DNA from: Shewanella fodinae
Lineage (GTDB): Bacteria > Pseudomonadota > Gammaproteobacteria > Enterobacterales > Shewanellaceae
Direction: 5' to 3'
DNA length: 64,000 bases
Assembly (NCBI RefSeq): GCF_014651955.1
Contig: NZ_BMXW01000005.1
Span: forward strand, 157,955 to 221,954
The first letter of the stretch is position 1, and every line of letters begins with the position of its first letter. Below are positions 1-9,527 of this stretch, one piece after another. A model generated the notes under the pieces. The model was not told where the DNA came from. It saw only the letters and a program-made list of their open reading frames with translations, and ran no database searches. Made by a program: the position numbers and the translations under genes.

Positions 1-1020
1 ACCGGTAGTGCCGTGGTCGAGATTAACAATATGGCCGGAGTTTTCACCGCCGATGCGCCAACCTCTTTCAGTGAGTAGTTCCATGACATAACGGTCACCC
101 ACTTTGGAGCGCAAAAAAGGAATGTCCAAGGCTTTGAGCGCCAACTCCAGTCCTAGATTAGACATCTGAGTGCCCACCACCCCGCCTTTAAGTACACCGC
201 GGTTCAATGCATCTTTGGCTAGGATGTAAAGGATCTGGTCACCATCGATAACCTCGCCGTTGCGGTTGACCATCATGATACGGTCACCATCACCGTCTAA
301 CGCAATACCAAGATCGGCCTGTTCCGCCAATACGGTTTCACAAATCTTGGCCATTGCGGTAGCACCTACCTGATCGTTGATATTGGTACCATTGGGCTTG
401 TCACCAATGACGATCACTTCGGCTCCCAATTCTCGAAACACATTTGGTGCGATGTGATAGGTTGCCCCGTGCGCACAATCAACGACCAGTTTCAGTCCTT
501 CTAGGGTTTGATCTGCTGGGAAATTACCTTTGCAATATTCGATATAGCGTCCGGCAGCATCAGTAATGCGGGAAACCTTCCCGAGCAGATGCGATTCCAC
601 GCAATCCAATGGTTTTTCCAGCTCGGCTTCAATTTCCAGCTCTAACTCATCATCGAGTTTGGTACCTGTAGATGAAAAAAACTTGATGCCATTGTCGTAG
701 TAGGGGTTGTGTGATGCACTGATCACCACCCCGGCTTCAGCACGAAACGTACGGGTTAAATATGCTACCGCCGGGGTAGGCATGGGTCCCATTAACAACA
801 CATTCAGCCCTGCTGCTGACAACCCCGCTTCCAGCGCCGACTCAAACATATAACCGGAAATACGGGTATCCTTACCAATCAGCACTTTTCTGGTACCGGT
901 ACGAGATAACACGCGACCTGCTGCCCATCCCAGTTTTAACGCCAATTCCGGCGTCATTTTGCCAGAGCCTACCTTGCCGCGAACACCATCGGTACCAAAA
1001 AACTTTCTTGTTGAACTCAC
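1..1020 (-). CDS. glmM: Phosphoglucosamine mutase, 3' end cut by window edge
   Basis: Converts glucosamine-6-phosphate to glucosamine-1-phosphate in the cytoplasm, on the route to UDP-GlcNAc. About 340 N-terminal residues are present; the C-terminus lies left of the window. The protein begins [14 protein letters not shown] after the start. The phosphoserine loop ISASHNP falls near residue 100 and the metal loop DGDGDR near residue 242. The start is GTG at 1018-1020, with GGAG about nine bases upstream; there is no ATG nearby. It lies 59 bp downstream of folP on the same strand, the usual ftsH-folP-glmM order, so cotranscription with folP is likely. Confidence 0.95.
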   Translation of the reverse strand, partial: MSSTRKFFGTDGVRGKVGSGKMTPELALKLGWAAGRVLSRTGTRKVLIGKDTRISGYMFESALEAGLSAAGLNVLLMGPMPTPAVAYLTRTFRAEAGVVISASHNPYYDNGIKFFSSTGTKLDDELELEIEAELEKPLDCVESHLLGKVSRITDAAGRYIEYCKGNFPADQTLEGLKLVVDCAHGATYHIAPNVFRELGAEVIVIGDKPNGTNINDQVGATAMAKICETVLAEQADLGIALDGDGDRIMMVNRNGEVIDGDQILYILAKDALNRGVLKGGVVGTQMSNLGLELALKALDIPFLRSKVGDRYVMELLTERGWRIGGENSGHIVNLDHGTTG

Positions 1021-1079
1021 GTTTGCTTACTCCATAACCTCGCCTTCAGGCCAGCAGGTTATTGCACTGTTTCACTATT

Positions 1080-1913
1080 TCAGTCGGCAGCCCGAGTTGC
1101 CGCCAATACTCTCAAAACATCCAAGGTTTCCGGTACGTCATGTACTCGGAGAATGTGGGCGCCATGCATCGCTGCCAGTAGCGCACCACTGAGGCTACCC
1201 GCTAAACGTTCAGCCACTGGGCGCCCCAGAAGATTGCCAATCATACTCTTACGTGACAATCCGATCAGCAAAGGTAAATCAAACTTTGCGAAATCCTGCA
1301 GATGGGCCAATAGTTGATAATTATGTTCTAGGGTTTTACCGAAACCAAATCCTGGGTCCAGCAACAACATTGACCGTGATAGGCCAGCCGCCGTGCAACG
1401 GGCAATTTGTGCGTCAAAGTAATCGCTGACTTCCGTCAGTAAGTTCTGATACTGAGGCGCTGCTTGCATCGTGCGCGGTTGTCCCTGCATATGCATAATA
1501 CAAACAGGCACCTGCAATTGAGCCGCGACTTCAAGCGCACCAGGCTCAGTTAAGCTACGAATATCATTGATTAAATGTGCACCAGCAGCAACTGAGGCAG
1601 CCATCACCTCAGGTTTACTGGTATCTACTGAAATCCACACATCAGAGTTTGCCGCCACATATTCCACCAATGGCACCACCCGCTGCAATTCCTCAGAGAC
1701 ACTGACATCAGCCGCCCCAGGACGAGTGGATTCTCCGCCAATATCAATAAAATGAGCCCCGGCTGCAATCATCTCATCAGCATGACGACATGCCGCGTCA
1801 AAGGCGCGAAATTGTCCACCGTCAGAAAAAGAATCTGGGGTCACATTCAGTATCCCCATCACCTTGGGCTCATCTAAATTCAGGCGTTTTTTGCCTGACA
1901 CCAATTCAAACAC
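1080..1913 (-). CDS. folP: Dihydropteroate synthase
   Basis: Condenses 6-hydroxymethyl-dihydropterin pyrophosphate with p-aminobenzoate in folate synthesis; the target of sulfonamides. The family motifs MGILNVTPDSFSDGG near the N-terminus, GGESTRPGAA, the DPGFGFGK loop and GLSRKS are all visible. The open frame extends to a GTG at 1937, but that stretch contains a strong AGGAGG four bases before the GTG at 1911-1913. I therefore start there (277 residues, close to the E. coli length). Upstream, a terminator separates it from ftsH, so folP-glmM may rely partly on read-through or on its own promoter. Confidence 0.93.
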   Translation of the reverse strand: MFELVSGKKRLNLDEPKVMGILNVTPDSFSDGGQFRAFDAACRHADEMIAAGAHFIDIGGESTRPGAADVSVSEELQRVVPLVEYVAANSDVWISVDTSKPEVMAASVAAGAHLINDIRSLTEPGALEVAAQLQVPVCIMHMQGQPRTMQAAPQYQNLLTEVSDYFDAQIARCTAAGLSRSMLLLDPGFGFGKTLEHNYQLLAHLQDFAKFDLPLLIGLSRKSMIGNLLGRPVAERLAGSLSGALLAAMHGAHILRVHDVPETLDVLRVLAATRAAD

Positions 1914-1973
1914 CCGGCCTCCTGTACAGATATTCACCGAGAAATATCTGAAAAAGTCACTGTTAGAAAAACA

Positions 1974-1995
1974 GAAAACCCCTCTCGGGGTTTTC
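1974..1995 (-). terminator. Rho-independent terminator after ftsH
   Basis: A perfect 9-bp stem (GAAAACCCC/GGGGTTTTC) with a four-base loop lies just downstream of the ftsH stop and before folP. Read on the minus strand it is followed by a T-rich tract. It probably attenuates ftsH transcription into folP-glmM rather than fully isolating them. Confidence 0.75.
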
Positions 1996-2018
1996 AGAAA
2001 TACTAAGTCGTATGAGAC

Positions 2019-3944
2019 CTAATGAGTCTCACCAGGCTTAGAAAGATCAGCAGGTGAAGCTTCTGTCTGAGGCTCATCAACATGCGGCCGACTATTTCCT
2101 CCCGTAGAATCTTTGTCATCCATATTCCAGTCCGCGGGCGGACGCACATCACGACGTGCCATCAAGTCTGCGATCTGCTTAGCATCAATCGTTTCATACT
2201 TGATCAATGCATCCTTCATCGCATGCAGAATATCGATATTGTCATTCAATAGCTGCCGCGCCCGTTGGTAATTACGTTCAATCAAGGCTTTCACTTCTGC
2301 ATCGATAATCGCCGCCGTTTCATCGGACATATGTTTGGCTTTCGCCATCGATCTGCCAAGAAATACTTCACCCTCTTCTTCAGCGTAAAGTAGCGGCCCC
2401 AGTTTTTCTGAGAAGCCCCATTGCGTTACCATATTACGGGCGATAGCGGTAGCCTGTTTGATATCCTGAGATGCACCGGTAGAAACTTTTTCCGGCCCAT
2501 AAATAATCTCTTCCGCTAAACGACCGCCATAAGCCACGGAAATCCGGCTTTCGAGTTTACGGCGATTTTCACTGATGGAATCAGCTTCAGGCAAGAAGAA
2601 TGTTACCCCTAACGCACGTCCACGCGGGATGATGGTAACTTTATGCACAGGATCATGTTCCGGCACCAAACAACCGACTATCGCATGACCCGCTTCATGG
2701 TAGGCAGTAGACTCTTTTTCCTGCTCAGACATCACCATAGAACGGCGTTCAGCGCCCATCATGATCTTATCTTTAGCACGTTCAAACTCTTCCATGGTCA
2801 CAACCCGGCGATTGCCACGGGCCGCAAACAAGGCCGCCTCATTCACTAGGTTTGCCAAATCGGCACCGGAAAAACCAGGAGTCCCGCGGGCAATCACGCT
2901 AGCCTGAACATCATCAGCTACTGGGATTTTGCGCATATGCACTTTAAGGATCTGCTCGCGACCACGCACATCTGGCAGTCCGACCACCACTTGTCGGTCG
3001 AAACGCCCAGGACGCAGCAACGCTGAATCTAATACGTCAGGGCGGTTAGTTGCGGCGATAACGATCACGCCTTCGTTACCTTCAAAGCCATCCATCTCTA
3101 CCAGCAATTGGTTGAGGGTCTGTTCACGCTCATCATGCCCGCCACCGAGCCCAGCACCACGTTGACGGCCTACGGCATCAATTTCATCAATGAAGATAAT
3201 ACAAGGGGCAGATTTTTTAGCCTGTTCAAACATATCGCGAACGCGAGAAGCGCCGACACCGACAAACATCTCCACAAAGTCTGAACCGGAGATAGTGAAG
3301 AACGGTACTTTAGCTTCACCCGCAATCGCCTTAGCTAGCAGAGTCTTACCTGTTCCTGGAGGCCCCACCATCAATACACCTGTTGGTATGCGGCCACCCA
3401 GTTTCTGGAACTTGGTGGGATCCCGCAGGTAGTCCACCATTTCTTTCACTTCTTCTTTGGCTTCATCACACCCAGCCACATCAGCAAAGGTGGTTTTAAT
3501 CTGATCTTCACTCATCAGCTTGGCTTTGCTCTTACCAAAGGACATTGCGCCTTTGCCGCCACCACCCTGCATCTGCCGCATGAAGAAAATCCATACACCT
3601 ATCAGTAGCAGCATTGGGAACCAAGAGATGAAAATTTGGGTCAGGAAACCGGATTCTTCCGCTTCCTGTCCTTTCATGGTCACACCTTTACGGTCGAGAT
3701 CGTTAATCAAATCCTGGTCGTAAATCGGCATAATGGTGACAAATTTCTCACCGCCTTTAGTCACACCCTCAATGGTGCGCTGATCGCTCTTGAACTCCAC
3801 GGACGCAACCTGCCCAGAACGAACATCATCCAGAAACGTGGAATATTCCATCTTCTGCGATGAAGAAGAAGACGGCGAGAACCCCTGGAATACCGACATC
3901 AGCACAACGGCGATGACGACCCAGAGAATCAGATTTTTTGCCAT
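2019..3944 (-). CDS. ftsH: ATP-dependent zinc metalloprotease FtsH
   Basis: Inner-membrane AAA+ protease that degrades misfolded membrane proteins and regulators. Two N-terminal membrane segments (about 4-22 and 100-120) flank a periplasmic domain. Then come Walker A GPPGTGKT, Walker [12 protein letters not shown], the second region of homology ([20 protein letters not shown]) and the zinc motif HEAGH. The longest frame starts at a TTG (3953); I use the ATG at 3944 because the protein then begins [19 protein letters not shown], exactly like E. coli FtsH (641 residues). It follows rlmE by about 50 bp, the conserved rlmE-ftsH pair. Confidence 0.97.
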   Translation of the reverse strand: MAKNLILWVVIAVVLMSVFQGFSPSSSSSQKMEYSTFLDDVRSGQVASVEFKSDQRTIEGVTKGGEKFVTIMPIYDQDLINDLDRKGVTMKGQEAEESGFLTQIFISWFPMLLLIGVWIFFMRQMQGGGGKGAMSFGKSKAKLMSEDQIKTTFADVAGCDEAKEEVKEMVDYLRDPTKFQKLGGRIPTGVLMVGPPGTGKTLLAKAIAGEAKVPFFTISGSDFVEMFVGVGASRVRDMFEQAKKSAPCIIFIDEIDAVGRQRGAGLGGGHDEREQTLNQLLVEMDGFEGNEGVIVIAATNRPDVLDSALLRPGRFDRQVVVGLPDVRGREQILKVHMRKIPVADDVQASVIARGTPGFSGADLANLVNEAALFAARGNRRVVTMEEFERAKDKIMMGAERRSMVMSEQEKESTAYHEAGHAIVGCLVPEHDPVHKVTIIPRGRALGVTFFLPEADSISENRRKLESRISVAYGGRLAEEIIYGPEKVSTGASQDIKQATAIARNMVTQWGFSEKLGPLLYAEEEGEVFLGRSMAKAKHMSDETAAIIDAEVKALIERNYQRARQLLNDNIDILHAMKDALIKYETIDAKQIADLMARRDVRPPADWNMDDKDSTGGNSRPHVDEPQTEASPADLSKPGETH

Positions 3945-3994
3945 GTCACTCAATTATTGAACCTCTCAGTCTCAAGACTTACTCTTTCAGGTTA

Positions 3995-4624
3995 CTACAA
4001 CTTGTAGCCAGTAGCCACCAGATACACCTCGCGGGAACGGGCTCTTGATGACTCCGGTTTACGGGTTTTAACAGTGGTAAATGCCTGCTTGACCGCCTTC
4101 ATATACTCATCAAACCCTTCTCCCTGGAATACTTTGACCGCGAAACTGCCACCGGGAGCCAGCACTTGATGACACATATCGAGTGCCAGCTCAACCAGAT
4201 ACATGGCCCGCGGCTGGTCCATCGCATCGGAACCACTCATATTTGGCGCCATATCCGACAATACCACATCCACTTTGTCATCACCGACCATCTGCAATAA
4301 AGTTTCCAATACCGATTCTTCACGAAAATCGCCCTGAAGGAAATCGACGCCAACGATTGGGTCCATCGGTAAAATATCACAGGCAACTAGTTTGCCCTGC
4401 TCACCAACAAGTTTGACCGCAACCTGAGACCAACCACCGGGGGCAGCACCCAAATCGACAACGGTCATTCCCGGTTTAATCAGCTGATCTTTTTGCTGTA
4501 ACTCTTCCAACTTAAAAGCCGCCCGCGAACGCAGGCCACGCTTTTGCGCTAGCTTTACATAATGATCATCAAAGTGTTCTTGCATCCAGCGCGTTGAGCT
4601 AGCGCTACGTTTCTTTCCTACCAT
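3995..4624 (-). CDS. rlmE: 23S rRNA (uridine-2'-O-)-methyltransferase RlmE
   Basis: Heat-shock methyltransferase (FtsJ/RrmJ) that modifies U2552 of 23S rRNA in the assembled 50S subunit. The SAM motif [15 protein letters not shown] is near residue 55, with DMAPNMSG and VKVFQGEG following as catalytic-region motifs. The start is ATG at 4624 (209 residues, as in E. coli); a TTG one codon upstream is ignored. It is transcribed divergently from yhbY and lies upstream of ftsH, the standard arrangement in gammaproteobacteria. Confidence 0.97.
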   Translation of the reverse strand: MVGKKRSASSTRWMQEHFDDHYVKLAQKRGLRSRAAFKLEELQQKDQLIKPGMTVVDLGAAPGGWSQVAVKLVGEQGKLVACDILPMDPIVGVDFLQGDFREESVLETLLQMVGDDKVDVVLSDMAPNMSGSDAMDQPRAMYLVELALDMCHQVLAPGGSFAVKVFQGEGFDEYMKAVKQAFTTVKTRKPESSRARSREVYLVATGYKL

Positions 4625-4714
4625 CAAACATCCGCAACAAATCAGAGTTACACGCCAGTGATATAAGGGTAGAATATCGGCTTTTCAACAGTAACTCAGC
4701 AAAAGTTGGTAAAA

Positions 4715-5014
4715 ATGAACCTGACAACCAAACAGAAACAGTATTTAAAAGGACTGGCTCACAGTCTGAAACCTGTGGTACTGCTTGGTGCCAATGGCTT
4801 GACTGAAGGGGTACTGGCTGAAATTGATAACGCACTGGCTTATCACGAATTGATCAAAGTGAAAGTGGCAGCAGAAGATCGTGAGCTAAAAAATGCTATC
4901 GTCGATGCCATCGTTCGTGAAACTCAATCCGAAAAAGTGCAGGTTATCGGGCACATACTGGTGCTTTATCGCCAGTCTGAAGAGAAAAAAATCGCTTTGC
5001 CTAAAGCCAAATAA
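4715..5014 (+). CDS. yhbY: Ribosome-assembly RNA-binding protein YhbY
   Basis: Small CRM-domain RNA-binding protein that associates with pre-50S particles. The conserved pattern KQYLKGLAHSLKPVVLLGANGL and the C-terminal VQVIGHILVLYR fit the family (about 99 residues). A TTG at 4706 is possible, but the ATG at 4715 gives MNLTTKQKQYL, as in homologues. It is divergent from rlmE with roughly 90 bp between starts and ends in a strong terminator, so it is a single-gene unit. Confidence 0.95.
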   Translation: MNLTTKQKQYLKGLAHSLKPVVLLGANGLTEGVLAEIDNALAYHELIKVKVAAEDRELKNAIVDAIVRETQSEKVQVIGHILVLYRQSEEKKIALPKAK

Positions 5015-5025
5015 TCTCCCTTCTG

Positions 5026-5059
5026 CAACAAGGCCACCCGTCGGTGGCCTTGTTGTTTT
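5026..5059 (+). terminator. Rho-independent terminator after yhbY
   Basis: A perfect 13-bp stem (CAACAAGGCCACC with its complement) has a four-base loop and is followed by TTTT. It follows the yhbY stop by 11 bases and separates yhbY from the convergent secF. Confidence 0.9.
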
Positions 5060-5110
5060 AACCGCTTCACTCCCGGCTATTGTGGCAAAACCGCATTAAG
5101 TCAGACTTAA

Positions 5111-6004
5111 TCAGGGCTGTTGTGGCAACACCTGCGACCGATAATGCTCACTGGATAATCCCAACCATTCAGGTACCGAAGTACCCACGGATATCGACGA
5201 AAAGGTGCCGGTGAGAATGCCAATAAACATCGCTATAGAAAATCCGCGTAGCGGTTCGCCCCCCATAAGCCACAATGCGGCAACTGTCAGCAGGGTTGTG
5301 CCAGATGTCACCATAGTTCGTGAAAAAGTTGCCGCAATCGCCATATTGTTAATGTGAGGCAAGGGGATGTCAGGTTTAGCAATTAACAGCTCGCGGATCC
5401 TGTCAGCAATGATGATAGAGTCATTCAATGAGTACCCCAAAATTGCCAATACGGCCGCTAACACCGTCAGGTTAAACTCCATTTGTGTAGCTGCAAAAAA
5501 CGCCACGACAAAAATCACGTCATGTACCAAGGCCAATAACGCCCCACTCGCAAGCCGCCACTCAAATCGGAACGACAGGTAACCCAGAATACAAACCACA
5601 GCAACCACTAATGCCAGCCCGCCCTGTTCCGCTAGCTCTGCACCTACCTGAGGCCCGACAATACTGGTATTAAGTACCTCCACATTGGTATGTAACGGCA
5701 CCAGAATTTGCGCAATCTGCGGTGGCGCGGCATTCGCTGCTGGCACTGGGTAGCGCAACACCCAACGTCCAGGCTCCCCAGCGGCAATCAGGTGAATATC
5801 TTGCCCATATGCTTGCTGCAAAATGGGACGAATAGTGGTATCGCGCAGATGACTATCAACGCGGATTTCACTCACAACCCCGCCAGTAAAATCTAGGCCC
5901 AAATTCAGCCCTCGGCAGCTGATCAACGCCACGGAAAGTATCATTAGCAATGCCGAAATCGCGCTGCAAGCATAGCGCCAGCGAGTAGGATATTTAAATT
6001 TCAT
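5111..6004 (-). CDS. secF: Protein-export membrane protein SecF (second SecDF-type set)
   Basis: Partner of SecD; uses proton motive force to help pull preproteins through SecYEG. The SecF signature LGLDFTGG is at about residue 34, followed by the periplasmic P4-type domain and five further membrane segments with ALVHDVIFV and LGYSLNDSIIIADRIRE. At 297 residues the length is normal. The secD stop and this ATG are one base apart, so translation is coupled. The pair stands alone, without yajC, tgt or queA nearby. In Shewanella this is known as an additional SecDF set besides the canonical one; that it is a second copy here is inferred. Confidence 0.93.
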   Translation of the reverse strand: MKFKYPTRWRYACSAISALLMILSVALISCRGLNLGLDFTGGVVSEIRVDSHLRDTTIRPILQQAYGQDIHLIAAGEPGRWVLRYPVPAANAAPPQIAQILVPLHTNVEVLNTSIVGPQVGAELAEQGGLALVVAVVCILGYLSFRFEWRLASGALLALVHDVIFVVAFFAATQMEFNLTVLAAVLAILGYSLNDSIIIADRIRELLIAKPDIPLPHINNMAIAATFSRTMVTSGTTLLTVAALWLMGGEPLRGFSIAMFIGILTGTFSSISVGTSVPEWLGLSSEHYRSQVLPQQP

Positions 6005-6005
6005 G

Positions 6006-7841
6006 TCAGACCCTCACTTCACGAGAGAAATTACGGCCATACGCCAGGTTGATAATGGCGCGAGAAGCAAAAATGCCGGTAAACATGCTGGTAATCAGCC
6101 CCAGTCCCAGCGTCAATGCAAAGCCTTGGACCGGTCCATTGCCGATGGCATACAACACGACAGCCGTGATCATGGTGGTAAAATTGGCATCAAAAATAGT
6201 CGAAAATGCGCTATCAAAGCCACGATCGATAGCATGTGCAAAGCTGCGACCCTCTTGTAACTTGTCGCGAATACGTTCAAAAATCAGCACGTTGGTATCA
6301 ACGGCCATTCCGACAGTCAGGACTAACCCAGCGATTCCGGGTAACGTCAATACAGCGCCAGGGATCAAGGCCAACAACCCGAACAACAACACCATATTGG
6401 CCAGCAATGCGATATTGGCAACCCACCCTAAACGGCGATACCACAGCGCCATAAAGAGCAAGGTCATGCCTAAACCTAATGCCAGCGCCGCAAAGCCGTT
6501 GTGGATATTCTCAGCACCAAGACTAGGGCCGATAGTACGCTCCTCCACAATGGTAACTGGTGCTGTCATTGAACCAGCGCGTAACAACAATGCCAGTTGT
6601 TGCGCTTGCTGAGGTGAGCCGACACCCGTTATCCGGAAGCGTTCAGGTAACACCGACTGGATGGTAGCAACGCTGATAATCTCGTTTCGCTGCGTTAACT
6701 TGCCATCCGCGCCGCGACCGTATTCACTAAATGCAGTTGCCATCGCCTTGCCGACATGATTTTTGGAAAATGCCGTCATCAGCCGCCCACCTTCCGCATC
6801 CAGAGTGATGTTAACTTCGGCTTGACCCATTTCACCGATCCCGGCCCTAGCATCAACGATGTGAGTACCCGTTACCACCGGCAGTCGTGCTACCGAGATC
6901 GGCATGCCACGGCGGTCATTAATCAACTGCGTGTTGCCAGCCGCGGCCTGAGTAACTTCATAAAAAGCCAGTGTTGCGGTAGCTCCAATCACCTGTTTAG
7001 CGGTAGCAGGATCCTGTACGCCGGGCAGTTCAATGCGGATACGGTTCTCACCTTGGCGCTGTACCAACGCCTCGGTAATTCCTAGCGCTGCAATGCGGCT
7101 GCGCATAATTTGTAGATTCTGCTGCACAGTCAGGTTCTGCAGATTGGTTTTTTCTTGCGGTGCTAATCGCAATAACAGTTGCCGACCATCAGCAGTCACT
7201 TGCCATAGCGGATAGCGGCTGTTAACAAACTGACGCACGGCTGCTTTGGCACTATCAGGCAAACTAAGATGCAATTGCTCATCGTGCCCCGGTTGAATTT
7301 GTATACTGCGTATGCCCTGCTTTAAGGCAAAATCGCGCATAGCATCCGCCAGTGCCGCAGCTTGTGCCTGGTACACTGGCGTGATATCAACATCTAGCAG
7401 AAATTGCACGCCTCCGCGCAAATCCAAACCGAGCTTTATCGGGGAGAAACCAAAATCCAGTAACCAGCTAGGTGCCGCAGGCGTTAGCGCTAATGTCAGT
7501 TGTTCTGGATCACGGGCAAAACGCGCCAGCAAAACTTTTGCCGCTGTCTGTTGTTGTTCATCGGCCAGAATTACCTGAGTCTGTTGGGCGTCAGCATCCA
7601 ACCGCTTCAAGCGAATATGGTGCTGCGCCAGCGTTTGTGCAATCTCTTGGGCATTGAGGCTGAGTCCGGCTTTTGAGGAGATTTGAATTGCGGCATCTTC
7701 GCCAAACCAGGTGGGTAATGCGCTGAATGCCATAACAACCAGGGTTAGTACCAACACCACATATTTCCACACCGCATAATGATTAAGCAAGGCCTGCGGA
7801 CGTCGGCGAGGCGACGTCTTTAAAATTGAGTCTATTAACAT
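6006..7841 (-). CDS. secD: Protein translocase subunit SecD (second SecDF-type set)
   Basis: Large partner of SecF in the Sec accessory complex. An N-terminal membrane segment precedes the SecD motif LGLDLRGG (about residue 140), a long periplasmic domain and five C-terminal membrane segments with GMAVDTNVLIFERIRD. The frame is open up to 7901, but I start at the ATG at 7841 (MLIDSILKTSPRR): an AGAGAG lies close upstream, and the 20 extra residues (Arg- and Cys-rich) look non-native. Length is 611 residues. No YajC gene is adjacent, unlike the canonical yajC-secD-secF operon. Confidence 0.93.
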   Translation of the reverse strand: MLIDSILKTSPRRRPQALLNHYAVWKYVVLVLTLVVMAFSALPTWFGEDAAIQISSKAGLSLNAQEIAQTLAQHHIRLKRLDADAQQTQVILADEQQQTAAKVLLARFARDPEQLTLALTPAAPSWLLDFGFSPIKLGLDLRGGVQFLLDVDITPVYQAQAAALADAMRDFALKQGIRSIQIQPGHDEQLHLSLPDSAKAAVRQFVNSRYPLWQVTADGRQLLLRLAPQEKTNLQNLTVQQNLQIMRSRIAALGITEALVQRQGENRIRIELPGVQDPATAKQVIGATATLAFYEVTQAAAGNTQLINDRRGMPISVARLPVVTGTHIVDARAGIGEMGQAEVNITLDAEGGRLMTAFSKNHVGKAMATAFSEYGRGADGKLTQRNEIISVATIQSVLPERFRITGVGSPQQAQQLALLLRAGSMTAPVTIVEERTIGPSLGAENIHNGFAALALGLGMTLLFMALWYRRLGWVANIALLANMVLLFGLLALIPGAVLTLPGIAGLVLTVGMAVDTNVLIFERIRDKLQEGRSFAHAIDRGFDSAFSTIFDANFTTMITAVVLYAIGNGPVQGFALTLGLGLITSMFTGIFASRAIINLAYGRNFSREVRV

Positions 7842-7969
7842 GTTTGCTCTCTGTCTCGTTGAGCAGCGGCATAGCCGCAACAACCGTATAGATAACGTCA
7901 CCGTCTGTGACAGCGAAGTTAACTATCCGATAAGAGATTTTCCGCTAGGTAGCGGTGAGACAGAACGCC

Positions 7970-8437
7970 TCAGGCCTGCTGGCTGAAACGGTATCGAAGA
8001 TTTGACTCTTTCCAGCCATTCAGCCGCAAACTGCGACTATGGTAAGACAAGGTCCACGGATGACGGGGCAATGTTATAGCGAAACCCTTAGTAAACTGAG
8101 GGATCACAGGTTGAGGTAAAACTATCGCCAGCGCGTACATCGGCGGATTAAACACCGATGACAATGCCGACATGCTAAGGCAGCGTTCACGGCTAGCCGG
8201 GGCATACCACAAGCCATCACTGTGGGCTGAATGGCTGTGGATCTGCAACTGCTTATCAGAGTTGCTTGTATACACCTCAGCGGTTTGTTTGTTTACAACA
8301 AACGATGATGCGATGTCAGGCTGTGTAAACGCCTTCCAGGTTGCATTAACAGCATTGCCAGAATAGACAGTAGTGAGCAGGCAGACAGCCAGCGCTAAGG
8401 TAAGTAGGCGGATAAACCGCAACAGATATGCCTTCAT
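7970..8437 (-). CDS. Hypothetical secreted protein, 155 residues
   Basis: I do not recognise the family. The first 25 or so residues form a signal peptide (MKAYLLRFIRLLTLALAVCL followed by small residues), so the product is probably periplasmic or membrane-tethered. The rest is mixed, with two regions rich in Ser/His (HSHSAHSDG) and Pro, and no clear enzyme motif. It sits between greA and secD on the same strand, about 130 bp upstream of secD. A leader or lineage-specific envelope protein is possible. Confidence that it is coding rests on the signal peptide, the length and the absence of a better opposing frame. Confidence 0.65.
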   Translation of the reverse strand: MKAYLLRFIRLLTLALAVCLLTTVYSGNAVNATWKAFTQPDIASSFVVNKQTAEVYTSNSDKQLQIHSHSAHSDGLWYAPASRERCLSMSALSSVFNPPMYALAIVLPQPVIPQFTKGFAITLPRHPWTLSYHSRSLRLNGWKESNLRYRFSQQA

Positions 8438-8552
8438 GTTCTACATGATATGGGCAGAAATTTGGCTTTCAAGCTCAAAGGCTAAACAATTGTTGATTAA
8501 CCTATGATGATAACCTGAAAACTGTAATTAAGCGTTTGAATATTCATCTACG

Positions 8553-8583
8553 TAATAAAACCGCCATTTAGGCGGTTTTATTA
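8553..8583 (-). terminator. Rho-independent terminator after greA
   Basis: A perfect 13-bp stem (TAATAAAACCGCC and its complement) has a five-base loop and lies 12 bases beyond the greA stop. The stem itself supplies the T-rich 3' side on the minus strand. Confidence 0.88.
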
Positions 8584-8595
8584 CTCACAGCTCAC

Positions 8596-9072
8596 TCAAA
8601 TGTAATCGACGGCAACAATTTCGACGTCAGTGCGACCACCTGGCGTTTGAATACCAACTTCATCACCTAGGTTTTTACCAATCAGGCCGCGGGCGATGGG
8701 AGAATTTACAGAAATCAGATTCTCTTTGATATTCGCCTCATCATCACCCACGATGCGATAAGTCATTTCAACATCGGTATCAAGATTTAAGATAGTCACA
8801 GTGGCACCAAAAATTACCCGGCCATTATTGGGCATTTTGGTGACATCGATGATCTGTGCATTCGAAAGCTTGCCTTCGATATCACGAATACGCGCTTCAC
8901 AAATCCCCTGCTCTTCACGAGCAGCATGATATTCAGCGTTTTCTTTTAAATCGCCCAGTTCACGGGCGGTGGCAATGGCTTCACTCAGTGCTGGACGTCT
9001 TTCAAACTTTAGCATTTCCAGCTCTTTACGTAACTGTTCCGCGCCAGTCAGCGTCATAGGAACCTTATTCAT
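8596..9072 (-). CDS. greA: Transcription elongation factor GreA
   Basis: Stimulates transcript cleavage by backtracked RNA polymerase. At 158 residues it matches the family. The N-terminal coiled coil begins [19 protein letters not shown] and includes the tip region with [16 protein letters not shown]; the C-terminal domain has [17 protein letters not shown] good AGGAG precedes the ATG. The 450-bp region upstream has a small inverted repeat that could be a leader element. Confidence 0.97.
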   Translation of the reverse strand: MNKVPMTLTGAEQLRKELEMLKFERRPALSEAIATARELGDLKENAEYHAAREEQGICEARIRDIEGKLSNAQIIDVTKMPNNGRVIFGATVTILNLDTDVEMTYRIVGDDEANIKENLISVNSPIARGLIGKNLGDEVGIQTPGGRTDVEIVAVDYI

Positions 9073-9453
9073 GTCTCTGTCGTCTCCTGTAAAACAAAAG
9101 CGACCTATGCTGGCCCGAAAAGGGCCTGCACAGTCTCAATGGGGTGAACGGGCGCTCGTAACATCAGATACTGTCGGCGCCAAAGATTTTTTTGCCAGAC
9201 AACCACGGCGAACACCGGGTTGGTATCACTTCACCATAATGCAAGCTTACCTAAGCTGCGGCGGCCTTGCCAGTGATGCACCGAAAATTTATGAGTTGCA
9301 ACAGTCTGGCTCGTAGATTTTTAAAGAATCCTTGCGGATATCAAAGGCCTTACAGTAGCGTCAAACGCACATCCAACGACTCTTGCCCTCATGAGTGCTC
9401 ACAACACATGATGCATATTTGGTCAGAAAACACCCGCAGGCACCTTAAAATAC
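9073..9453. other. Intergenic region between carB and greA
   Basis: About 380 bp with no convincing gene on either strand. It should hold the greA promoter and leader. The only structure I see is the GC-rich inverted repeat at 9112-9126 and the carB terminator at the left-hand end of the next stretch. Confidence 0.6.
9112..9126 (-). promoter_or_regulatory. Inverted repeat in the greA leader
   Basis: GGCCC and GGGCC flank a five-base loop about 40 bases upstream of the greA start. On the minus strand the hairpin precedes a T-rich stretch and the AGGAG site. E. coli greA has a regulatory leader that ends early (GraL); this hairpin could be analogous, but sequence alone cannot show it. Confidence 0.3.
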
Positions 9454-9484
9454 AAAACGCCCGATGAACTTCATCAGGCGTTTT
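9454..9484 (-). terminator. Rho-independent terminator after carB
   Basis: An outer stem AAAACGCC/GGCGTTTT and an inner GATG/CATC stem, separated by one mismatch, lie 43 bases beyond the carB stop. The A-rich 5' side becomes the T tract on the minus strand. Confidence 0.85.
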
Positions 9485-9527
9485 AGGTGGAAATAAGTGT
9501 TAACTTATTCCCGAGCTAGACAACGAC

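Noticed and set aside
6049..6612. 187-codon plus-strand frame inside secD
   Set aside because: Antisense shadow of conserved SecD membrane segments.
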